This document shows positions 33,378 to 40,436 of a stretch of DNA of 64,000 nt, one piece after another. Each line of letters opens with the position of its first letter. Positions within the stretch are counted from its first letter, which is position 1. The stretch spans positions 98,064-162,063 of the forward strand of contig DAOUMV010000014.1 in the NCBI GenBank assembly GCA_034408935.1. The letters run 5' to 3'. This DNA is from DAOUMF01 sp034408935 (GTDB lineage: Bacteria > Chloroflexota > Dehalococcoidia > SM23-28-2 > RBG-16-64-32). The notes below the pieces were generated by a model that ran no database searches, was not told the origin of the DNA, and saw only the letters and a program-made list of their open reading frames with translations. The position numbers and the translations under genes are program-made.

Positions 33378-33716
33378 CTAGCTGGTGGTCTGACGCATGC
33401 TGGCGAAACAGTCGGAGCAATACACGGGGCGGCCGGAGTGAGGGAGGAACGGCACCTCCGTCATCTGGCCGCAATTGGCGCAGACGGCCGGGTGCATCTG
33501 GCGTGGCGTCCGGCCGCCGAAGCTGGCAAAGGGCCCGTAGTGGACGTAGCTGTCGCCGAAGGGAGAGCCGCCGCTCCTGCGGGCGCTGCGACAGGAGGGG
33601 CAGCGACCGGGCTCGTTGGACAGACCGCGGCTGGCGTAGAATGCCTGCTCGCCAGCCGTGAATGTGAAGCTATTCCCGCAATCGCGGCACATCAACACCT
33701 TGTCTGTCTGAGGCAC
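33378..33716 (-). CDS. Zinc-ribbon domain protein
   Basis: A 112-residue protein with two or three zinc-binding knuckles: MCRDCGNSFTFTAGEQAFY with CPSCRSAR (the family form CxxC ... FY...RG ... P.RC..CR), then VCANCGQMTEVPF ... VYCSDCF. The first half matches the common bacterial probable-zinc-ribbon family, while the second CxxC pair looks like the CxxC_CXXC_SSSS motif. GTG 33716 is preferred because AGGAG lies seven bases before it; the longer upstream frame is shadow. Probably a nucleic-acid or ribosome-associated factor; function unknown. Confidence 0.78.
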   Translation of the reverse strand: MPQTDKVLMCRDCGNSFTFTAGEQAFYASRGLSNEPGRCPSCRSARRSGGSPFGDSYVHYGPFASFGGRTPRQMHPAVCANCGQMTEVPFLPHSGRPVYCSDCFASMRQTTS

Positions 33717-33774
33717 TGGCGATCTCCTGCCTGGCTGAACGCACTGTCTAGCTGGGGGATGACAGATTGCAGAC

Positions 33775-33803
33775 ATTATAGGAGAACCCGTCAAGAAAAT
33801 CAA
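33775..33803 (-). promoter_or_regulatory. Promoter of the zinc-ribbon gene
   Basis: TTGATT (33798-33803) and a perfect TATAAT (33775-33780), 17 bases apart on the minus strand, give a leader of about 50 bases before GTG 33716. Confidence 0.6.
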
Positions 33804-33929
33804 TGACCGATTATTGCTTTCCCAAAGCCATTTTCCATCAATGTCCGCCGTTTGCGCTTGCGGGAGACGATCTTGGCCTTGCCACGCCGCAGCGGCCACC
33901 TCGTGCCCACCGCCCGCCTGCCCGTAGGC

Positions 33930-33959
33930 TGGACAAACGCGAGCGACGGCCCGTATGAT
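33930..33959 (+). promoter_or_regulatory. Promoter of rpsT
   Basis: TGGACA (33930-33935) and TATGAT (33954-33959), 18 bases apart, lie just before the S20 ribosome site. It is divergent from the zinc-ribbon promoter. Confidence 0.5.
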
Positions 33960-33988
33960 GGGGCTGCTCTCATCGTGAAGGAGGAGAA

Positions 33989-34351
33989 CTGGGTACTCGA
34001 TCCGCGGCCAAAGCCCACCGCCAGTCCCTGAAGCGCCGCCTGCGCAACCGTTCGGTGCGCAGCGCGACCAAGACGCTTGTCAAGAAGGCCGAGACTGCCA
34101 TCGCCGCCGGCGATCCGGAGACCGCCCGCGAGCCCGTGCGCATCGCGCTGAGCAACCTGGACCGGGTTGCCAAGAAGGGCGCCATCCACGCCAACGCCGC
34201 CGCGCGACGCAAGTCCCGCCTAGCGTTGAAGTACAACGCCGCCGTGGCCGCCCTTGACGCCCAGCCTGGTGAGGCCGAGAAGCCGAAGCCAAGGCGGACG
34301 AAGGCGGCCCGGCCCAGCAAGGCCCGCAAGCCCAAGAAGGCCGGAAAATAG
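33989..34351 (+). CDS. rpsT: 30S ribosomal protein S20, apparently with a CTG start
   Basis: A 120-residue protein that binds 16S rRNA in the 30S body. RSAAKAHRQSLKRRLRNRSVRSATKTLVKKAE matches the S20 N-terminus (in other bacteria TKSAEKRIRQSEKRRLRN-like), so the first GTG-started frame at 34055 would lose a conserved half-helix. In frame, the only codon right after the AAGGAGG site (33978-33984) is CTG at 33989; no ATG, GTG or TTG exists there. E. coli rpsT also has a non-AUG start and is autoregulated. A Lys/Pro tail of about 30 residues extends the usual C-terminus. Confidence 0.85.
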   Translation: MGTRSAAKAHRQSLKRRLRNRSVRSATKTLVKKAETAIAAGDPETAREPVRIALSNLDRVAKKGAIHANAAARRKSRLALKYNAAVAALDAQPGEAEKPKPRRTKAARPSKARKPKKAGK

Positions 34352-34391
34352 TCGTAGCCCCTCCCCACATGCCCGCCGTCGAGGCCGATTC

Positions 34392-35630
34392 GTGGTCGCC
34401 TCCCTGGAGATAGAGCCCATCCGGGCGGAGATCCCGGCCACCGCCTCCGTCATCTACCTCAACACCGGCTGGCAGGGGCCGTCCCCTCGCCCGGTCATCG
34501 CCGCCCTAAAGGAGACGTTGGCGCTGGAAGCGGAGGCACCCACGGCACCCCCCACTAACGCCAAGAGACTGAAGATCGTCCGCGAAGCCCGCCGTGCCGT
34601 GGCCGACCTCATCAACGCCACACCGGAGGAGGTCTCCATTCAGCAGAACACCACGGAAGGGATAAACATCGTGGTGAACGGCCTGCGTCTTACGCCCGGC
34701 GACGAAGTGATAACCTGTAGCCTCGAGCACTCCTCGGTGGTGGTCCCCTTCTACTTCAGCCGCGAGCGCTACGGCGTGACGGCAAAGATCGTCCACCTGT
34801 CCACACGAGACAACGATGCCGACATCCTAGCGAGGTTCGAGGAGGCGCTGACACCGGCCTCCAAGCTCATCCTCCTCTCCCACGTCACTTACGCCAGCGG
34901 CCAACTCCTTCCCATCCGGGAAATCTGCCGACTGGCCCACGCCAGAGGCGCCTACCTGCTCCTGGATGCCGCCCAGTCCGTGGGGCAGATGCCAGTGGAC
35001 GTCCGGCAACTGGAGTGCGACTTCTGCGCCTTCCCGGGGCACAAATGGCTGCTGGGCCCCGCGGCCACCGGTGCCCTCTACGTACGCCGCGATCTCATCC
35101 AGCGGCTTGAGCCACCCAAAGTGGCCCACCGCGCCGCCGATTACTACGACTTCCAAGGCGGCTTCCGGCCCAAGGTGGGCGCCATCGATAAGTTCGAGCT
35201 GACTACAGTGAGCGCGCCCCTCCTGGCCGGACTGGTCGCGGCCGTGGAGTTCATCCAGCGCATTGGCCTCGAGGCCGTGTGGGAACGAGCGCTGCACCTG
35301 GCGCGATACGCCACCACCCGCCTCGCCGGTGTCCCGGACATCCGCCTGGTCAGCCCCGAGAATGAAGAAGCGGTGGCCTCCGGGCTGGTATCGTTCTCGC
35401 TGCCGCGTGTGCCCCCGGAGGTGGTGACGGCTTGCCTATGGGAACGCGGCCGCATCGTTGCCCGCACCGTGCCGGACGCTTCATGCACCCGCATTTCCCT
35501 TCACGTCTTCAACACAGAGACGGAAGTGGACGCCGTCGTGGCCGTCGTCGAGGACCTGGCCCGCTCGGGCGCCCCGGAGGCCGACCTCCCCAGCGCCCGC
35601 GTGGAGTCGCAGGCGATGGTGGATCTGTGA
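34392..35630 (+). CDS. Class V aminotransferase (cysteine desulfurase/isopenicillin-N epimerase-like)
   Basis: A 412-residue PLP enzyme. Conserved parts: VIYLNTGWQGPSPRPV, SIQQNTTEGINIVVNGL, LILLSHVTYASGQLLPI, LLLDAAQSVGQMPVDV (with the PLP-pyridine Asp) and FCAFPGHKWLLGPAATG, where the Lys of HKW forms the Schiff base. The active-site Cys loop of true SufS/IscS desulfurases is not evident, so an epimerase/lyase of the IPNE-like group is more likely. The GTG start at 34392 follows the first conserved strand spacing; the longer frame runs into rpsT. Its stop overlaps the next start (GTGA). Confidence 0.88.
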   Translation: MVASLEIEPIRAEIPATASVIYLNTGWQGPSPRPVIAALKETLALEAEAPTAPPTNAKRLKIVREARRAVADLINATPEEVSIQQNTTEGINIVVNGLRLTPGDEVITCSLEHSSVVVPFYFSRERYGVTAKIVHLSTRDNDADILARFEEALTPASKLILLSHVTYASGQLLPIREICRLAHARGAYLLLDAAQSVGQMPVDVRQLECDFCAFPGHKWLLGPAATGALYVRRDLIQRLEPPKVAHRAADYYDFQGGFRPKVGAIDKFELTTVSAPLLAGLVAAVEFIQRIGLEAVWERALHLARYATTRLAGVPDIRLVSPENEEAVASGLVSFSLPRVPPEVVTACLWERGRIVARTVPDASCTRISLHVFNTETEVDAVVAVVEDLARSGAPEADLPSARVESQAMVDL

Positions 35631-36655
35631 AGGCCTGCGTCTTCCACGGCCCCGGCGACATCCGCATCGAATCGGTGCCCGACCCTGAACCCGGACCCGG
35701 CGAGTTGACCCTGCGCATGCAAGCGACCGGCCTCTGTCACTCCGACATCCGGGTCTACAAGGGCGAGAAGAAGGCCAGGATCGGCGTAATCCCCGGCCAC
35801 GAAAACGTGGGGATCATCGAGGAGATCGGCGACGGTGTGGACGGCTGGCAGAGGGGACAGCGGGTGGCCCTCTGCCCGATAATCGCCTGCGGCCGCTGCT
35901 TCTACTGCGTGCGTGGCTTGCGCAACCGCTGCCCGAAGCGGATCACGCTGGGCTATGAGGAAAACGGCGGGCTGTCACAATACCTACTCGTCCCATCGGC
36001 CATCGTGTCGCTGGGGCACGTACTGGCGGTGCCGGAGGGACTGTCCTCGGAAACCGCCACGCTGATGGAGCCGCTGGCCTGTGTGCTCAACTCGCTGGAG
36101 ACCTGCCGCCTGGCGCCGGGCGGGTCGCTGTTGTTGCTGGGGGCGGGGCCCATGGGGCTTCTGCACCTGCTGCTGGCGCGCGCCCTCGGGGCCGCCACCG
36201 TCCTCGTGAGCGAGGTGAATGAAGGGCGGCTCCAGCAGGCACAGCGGCTGGGCGCGAGCCTCGCCCTGAACCCGGAGCGGGAGGATCTGCAAGAGGCGGT
36301 GCTGGCGGCGACGGATGGGCTAGGGGTGGACGTGGTGGTGGTGACGACTGGCGTGGCCTCGCTGGTGAACCCGGCGCTGACGGCGGTGCGGCGGCAGGGG
36401 AGCGTGAGCCTGTTCGGAGGGTTCCCGCCGGGTAGCAAGGTGTCCCTGGACCCCAACGTTGTGCACTACGGGGAGATCACCCTGACGGGAAGTCAGAACG
36501 CGACGCCGGATCAGTACGGGCGGGCCCTGCAGTTGCTGACGGTAATGGGCGAGGCGGAGGCGATCAACACGCACCGCTTTCCGATAGAGGAGGGGACGAA
36601 GGCCTACGAATCGCGGGTGGGGATGGACGGGTTGAAGTCTTTGGTGGTATTCTAG
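35627..36655 (+). CDS. Zinc-dependent medium-chain alcohol dehydrogenase
   Basis: A 342-residue MDR enzyme. The catalytic-zinc Cys lies in TGLCHSDIRVY and GHENVG supplies His-Glu. The structural zinc lobe is CGRCFYCVRGLRNRC. The NAD(P) Rossmann motif is LLLGAGPMGLLHLLLARALG, followed by VLVSEVNEGRLQ. Closest in style to sorbitol/threonine dehydrogenases. GTG 35627 overlaps the aminotransferase stop by four bases, so the two proteins are co-translated and may act on the same amino or hydroxy compound. Substrate not determined. Confidence 0.92.
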   Translation: MKACVFHGPGDIRIESVPDPEPGPGELTLRMQATGLCHSDIRVYKGEKKARIGVIPGHENVGIIEEIGDGVDGWQRGQRVALCPIIACGRCFYCVRGLRNRCPKRITLGYEENGGLSQYLLVPSAIVSLGHVLAVPEGLSSETATLMEPLACVLNSLETCRLAPGGSLLLLGAGPMGLLHLLLARALGAATVLVSEVNEGRLQQAQRLGASLALNPEREDLQEAVLAATDGLGVDVVVVTTGVASLVNPALTAVRRQGSVSLFGGFPPGSKVSLDPNVVHYGEITLTGSQNATPDQYGRALQLLTVMGEAEAINTHRFPIEEGTKAYESRVGMDGLKSLVVF

Positions 36656-36704
36656 TGCGGGTTTTGCTCTAGCTTAGCAAACGCTAGGAGAAGGAGGTTA
36701 ACGC

Positions 36705-37049
36705 ATGACCCAAGAGCAGCCGCTCCCGAACACCATCAAAGAAGTCATGGATGGGATGCCCACAGCCTTCCAGCCGGACAAGGCGGCAGGCGTGACAGCC
36801 ACCCTCCAGTTCAACTTCACGGGTGCCGAGGAGGGCAAGTACACAGTCAAGGTGGCCGACGGCAAGTGCTCCGTCGAAGAGGGCGAGACTGCGGACGCCA
36901 CCGTCACCATCAACTCCCCGTCCGACGTGTGGCTGAAGATCAGCCGCCGCGAGCTGGACGGCGCCACCGCCTTCATGAGCGGCCAGTTCACCTTCACCGG
37001 TGACATGGGCGTGCTCATGCAGATGGGAAGCTGGTTCGGCCAGGGGTAG
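36705..37049 (+). CDS. SCP2 sterol-carrier domain protein
   Basis: A 114-residue single SCP2 domain (PF02036). PDKAAGVTATLQFNFTGAEEGKYTVKVADGKCSVEEGE forms the first beta strands, then DATVTINSPSDVWLKISRRELDGATAFMSGQFTFTGDMG, the lipid-pocket signature. A perfect AGGAGG lies before the ATG. Such stand-alone bacterial SCP2 proteins bind fatty acyl or steroid-like ligands, and might hand lipids to acyl-CoA enzymes. A GCCTGCCGGTAGGCAGG palindrome follows 17 bases after the stop. Confidence 0.92.
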   Translation: MTQEQPLPNTIKEVMDGMPTAFQPDKAAGVTATLQFNFTGAEEGKYTVKVADGKCSVEEGETADATVTINSPSDVWLKISRRELDGATAFMSGQFTFTGDMGVLMQMGSWFGQG

Positions 37050-37066
37050 AGCCGAAACCCCAACCA

Positions 37067-37083
37067 GCCTGCCGGTAGGCAGG
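37067..37083. repeat. Dispersed palindrome GCCTGCCGGTAGGCAGG, copy 2
   Basis: Identical to 23118-23134, placed between the convergent SCP2 and LCP genes. There is no T-run, so a terminator role is doubtful. Confidence 0.6.
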
Positions 37084-37126
37084 AACCAAAACAGAATAGT
37101 GGAGGAAGCTGGCGTCGCTGGCTGAC

Positions 37127-38575
37127 CTAGTCGCCGGAAGGAAGGGCGGCTGTCGACAGGCGAGCGTCGGAGCCGAGAAGCACCACGATATCACCGGTGG
37201 CATCGGCGAAGGCGTAGGCTTCAGAGTCTGAGGCCGTTACGATCTGGTCACTAGGAAGGTTCAGCCACTCCGCCAGCTTCTTCGCTGTGTAGTCCTTGCC
37301 GGCCCGATCCACTATGAGGGAGCGGCTGCGCAAGCTATCGGTGTCCCCCACCACGAGGTCGTCCTCGGCGATGCCCTGCCTGCGCAGGAAGCCTGCAAAC
37401 TCCTCGGCCCGGCCCGGCTCGTTCGTCCCGTTCTGAAGCTCTACGACCGCGCCCTCCGCCTGGATCTTGCCGTCGCCGAACACCTGGGCCTTTAGCTCCT
37501 CCACTATATCCCAGTCGGCCAGCAGCATCGCCCCGGTGCACTGGTCGCCGCAGGGATAGGTGGCGCTGGCGATGGACACCATGTTGATGTTATCGGTGCC
37601 AACCTGCTGTGCCAGCTTCGCCAACCCCGGCATCAGCAGGTCACTGATGTCCGTCTGCACGGCGTCCTTGTACTCGCCGTAAAGGTCCAAGATCTCGTCG
37701 GGCGACACGAACAGGTCCAGTCCCAGCGCCTTCTTGGCCGTGGCCTCGATAACCAACTGCTGTCTCTCAATGCGCTTGAAGTCGTTGTCGCTCTTGCGGA
37801 CGCGGGCGTAGGCAAGGGCTCTCGTCCCGTCCATGTGCTCCATGCCGGGGACGAACTCCACCGCGTAACCGGGACACCCCTCGCAGTCCGAGTAATCGTA
37901 ATCAGCCGCGTATTCGGGCACATCGATGTCGACCCCCCCCACCTCATCGATCAGGTCTTTGAAGTCAGCGAAGTCCAGGATCACGTAATGGTCGATGGGG
38001 ATGTCGAAATTGTGCTCGATAGTATCCATGGCCAGGCCCGGCCCGCCGCCCGGGTAGTCCTCGTAGATGAACTCGCCGTACTCCCACGCGACGTTAACGC
38101 GGTTCTCGATGTAGCTGTCCGATCCGTCCGGTATCTCCACCACCAGGTCACGGGGAATGGAGAACACCCCGGCGGTCTTGCTGAACGGGTCGATGGTGAG
38201 GACGAATACGGAGTCGGTGCGGGCCGCCGTGTCCTCGGGGATGCCAACCTTGCGGTCCAGCCCCAGAAAGAGGATGTTGATCCGCTGGTTGATATCCGCT
38301 ACCTCGGGATTTTCGCCGCTGTCCACGCCGGGGAGCTTGACGCCGATCTTGATCTCGTTACCGGGGAAGAAGATATCGTCCGCCATGGTCGCCACGACCA
38401 GCAGAACGTAGAAGGCGGCCACGGCGAACAGAGCGATGCCGAAGATCAGGAAGGGGTTGAACCGGCGGCTCTTGGACGCATCAGACGGCTCCCCGCCAGG
38501 CCGGGGCGGCCGCTCATAGGGCTGGCGTTGCCAGTTCACTGCCCGGCTACTCCCCTCCTCTACTGGGCGGTCCAA
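37127..38575 (-). CDS. LCP (LytR-CpsA-Psr) family cell-wall ligase with LytR_C domain
   Basis: A 482-residue membrane protein that transfers glycopolymers from a lipid carrier to peptidoglycan. A cytosolic head and one TM helix (PFLIFGIALFAVAAFYVLLVVA, about 40-61) lead to the LCP domain (95-330). Its pyrophosphate-binding arginines lie in GLDRKVGIPEDTAARTDSV, then FSIPRDLVVEIP, DHYVILDFADFKDLIDEVGGV and ALAYARVRKSDNDFKRIERQQ. A LytR_C domain (VVELQNGTNEPGRAEEFA) closes it. A paired-Cys loop in the LCP domain (CEGCPG) could form a disulfide. The next gene downstream of alr on the same strand (27 bases). Confidence 0.92.
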   Translation of the reverse strand: MDRPVEEGSSRAVNWQRQPYERPPRPGGEPSDASKSRRFNPFLIFGIALFAVAAFYVLLVVATMADDIFFPGNEIKIGVKLPGVDSGENPEVADINQRINILFLGLDRKVGIPEDTAARTDSVFVLTIDPFSKTAGVFSIPRDLVVEIPDGSDSYIENRVNVAWEYGEFIYEDYPGGGPGLAMDTIEHNFDIPIDHYVILDFADFKDLIDEVGGVDIDVPEYAADYDYSDCEGCPGYAVEFVPGMEHMDGTRALAYARVRKSDNDFKRIERQQLVIEATAKKALGLDLFVSPDEILDLYGEYKDAVQTDISDLLMPGLAKLAQQVGTDNINMVSIASATYPCGDQCTGAMLLADWDIVEELKAQVFGDGKIQAEGAVVELQNGTNEPGRAEEFAGFLRRQGIAEDDLVVGDTDSLRSRSLIVDRAGKDYTAKKLAEWLNLPSDQIVTASDSEAYAFADATGDIVVLLGSDARLSTAALPSGD

Positions 38576-38602
38576 ATCTCAGCGGTCAACCGGCACCCGC
38601 GG

Positions 38603-39805
38603 TCAGCCGGCGCTCACAGGCTCTTCCTGAACCAGCGGCGTTGTCAAGCTCTCGACACCCACTAGGCGACCCCCCTGCAGGTACAGGCGCGGCACCCGGG
38701 CCGATATCCCGCACAGGATCTCGTAGCTGATGGTGCCACACAGCTCAGCCACCTCTTCGGCCGTTACCTCCGCATCAGCCTGCCTACCGATGATCACCAC
38801 CTCGTCCCCCTCGGCCACATCGGGCACATCGGTAGCATCGACCATGCACATGTCCATGCAGACGCGGCCGACGATGGGCACCCTGCAGCCCCGCACCAGC
38901 ATGGAGCCGCGGTTTGAGACGATCCGGGGCAGGCCATCAGCGTAGCCGCACATCACCAGGGCGATGGTGCTGGGGCGGTTGGCCCGCCAGGTGCGGCCGT
39001 AGCTCACGCTGTCACCGGGACCGACGCGTGTGAGACGGGTTACGCGGCTCTTGAGGCTCAGTACGGGCCGCAAGTTCAGGGATCGGCTCACATACGGTGA
39101 GGGGTACAGGCCGTACACCCCCACGCCCGGCCTGGCCATCTCCAGGCTCATCTCCGGCCGGTCGAGGAGGGTAGCCGTGTTGGACACATGGCGGATGGAG
39201 ACCCAGGGGAGCTTCTCCACCACGCCCCGGAAGGTAGTGTACTGTTCGAGCGTGAAGCGCTTGTCACCCTCATCGGCGCTGGCGAAGTGGGTGAATACGC
39301 CTTCCACCTCCAGGGAGGAGATGGCCCGCAGAGCCTCTGCCAGAGGGACGACCTCCTGCGGGGTGACCCCATAGCGGTTAAGACCGGTATCCACCTTGAG
39401 ATGCAGGGGCTGCCGTACCACCGCTGCCTCCGCCTCACGGGCCAGAGCGCGCCCCATTTCCAGGGACGCGACCGTGGGCGTCAGCTCCAACTCGACGATG
39501 CGGCGGGCCTCGGTAGCAGGGGAGTGGCCCATGACCAGGATGGGAGCGCTGACGCCGCTCCTCCGCAACTGCTCACCCTCGTCCACGCAGATGACGGCGA
39601 GACGGTCGGCCCCGGCCTCCAGGGCGGCCCTGGCAACCCCGACGGCGCCGTGGCCGTAGGCGTTGGCCTTGACCACCGCCGCCACGGCCGCTGGCTCGGC
39701 CTGCCGTCTCAGGGAGGCCACATTATAAGCGAGGGCGTCCAGGTCGATCTCCGTCCAGAGTGGGCGCCCCCACCAGCCGTTGGCTTGCGGGCTGTCGAGA
39801 ACCAT
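38603..39805 (-). CDS. alr: Alanine racemase
   Basis: A 400-residue PLP racemase that makes D-alanine for peptidoglycan. The Schiff-base Lys is K46 in VVKANAYGHGAV. The second-base Tyr lies in SVSYGRTWRAN, and the DVDATDVPDV/GDEVVIIG region marks the C-terminal beta domain. Length is normal. It lies upstream of the LCP gene and downstream of an unknown minus-strand gene, so wall-precursor synthesis and wall-polymer ligation are adjacent. Confidence 0.95.
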   Translation of the reverse strand: MVLDSPQANGWWGRPLWTEIDLDALAYNVASLRRQAEPAAVAAVVKANAYGHGAVGVARAALEAGADRLAVICVDEGEQLRRSGVSAPILVMGHSPATEARRIVELELTPTVASLEMGRALAREAEAAVVRQPLHLKVDTGLNRYGVTPQEVVPLAEALRAISSLEVEGVFTHFASADEGDKRFTLEQYTTFRGVVEKLPWVSIRHVSNTATLLDRPEMSLEMARPGVGVYGLYPSPYVSRSLNLRPVLSLKSRVTRLTRVGPGDSVSYGRTWRANRPSTIALVMCGYADGLPRIVSNRGSMLVRGCRVPIVGRVCMDMCMVDATDVPDVAEGDEVVIIGRQADAEVTAEEVAELCGTISYEILCGISARVPRLYLQGGRLVGVESLTTPLVQEEPVSAG

Positions 39806-39861
39806 GCGTGCTCTAGTTTCTTACAACGTTGAGTCTTCTGAAAAGTTTCTCGGTGCTCAAT

Positions 39862-40344
39862 CTAAGGGACAAGGGCCCACTCCCTCGGCAGTCGGTAGCT
39901 GAAAATCGTCTCAGTGTAGCCGCTGCCGTCGAAGATGCGACCTTGCCCGCTGCGGCGGATCTCGCGGTAGGAGTTCATGAGCTGGACGATACGCTTGGCC
40001 TTGAGGTTGAAGATGATGGCACCCGCCTTCACCGGCCGCAGGCTGGCTTCCCGGGTGACCCCGTCCACGACTCGGAACACAGGCTGCTCATGCGGCGGAG
40101 TGCTGCACAGCGCCTCGTGGATGGCGTTGTAGCGGCCGCGCACGTTCCTTTCGTCGAACACGGCCAGGCCAGCCTCCACGTACTCCCTCAAGTTCCCGTA
40201 GTAGGGCTCGCTCAGCTCCAGGAGCTCTCCCAGGCAGCTTGGACTGTCGGCGCAGGCTGCCACCAGCGCCGACAGGACATCGCAGTGGGCGACGAAGCTG
40301 ACGGCACCCCGGCGGTCAACGACGGTACAGCGGATCAGGTTCAT
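39862..40344 (-). CDS. Hypothetical protein, 160 residues
   Basis: I do not recognise this protein. It starts MNLIRCTVVDRRGAVSFVAHCDVLSALV and ends SGYTETIFSYRLPREWALVP. The middle, RPVKAGAIIFNLKAKRIVQLMNSYREI, is alpha/beta. It is soluble, has several Cys residues (6, 21, 31, 37, 80) and no repeats. A good promoter lies upstream (40390-40419), which argues for a real gene even without a clear ribosome site. It may be co-transcribed with alr, 57 bases downstream. The longer frame upstream of 40344 is antisense to the transglycosylase. Confidence 0.6.
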   Translation of the reverse strand: MNLIRCTVVDRRGAVSFVAHCDVLSALVAACADSPSCLGELLELSEPYYGNLREYVEAGLAVFDERNVRGRYNAIHEALCSTPPHEQPVFRVVDGVTREASLRPVKAGAIIFNLKAKRIVQLMNSYREIRRSGQGRIFDGSGYTETIFSYRLPREWALVP

Positions 40345-40389
40345 GTGGAGCGCAGGGAGGCGGTAGTCATTGCCGCGCTGAACGGAGCT

Positions 40390-40419
40390 AGCGTAACATC
40401 GGATTCGGAGGGCTGTCAA
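40390..40419 (-). promoter_or_regulatory. Promoter of the 160-residue gene / alr unit
   Basis: TTGACA (40414-40419) and TACGCT (40390-40395), 18 bases apart on the minus strand. On the plus strand the same DNA holds TTGCCG (40370-40375) and TAACAT (40394-40399), also 18 apart, a possible divergent promoter for the transglycosylase. Confidence 0.55.
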
Positions 40420-40436
40420 CGAATTACGAGACGCGC

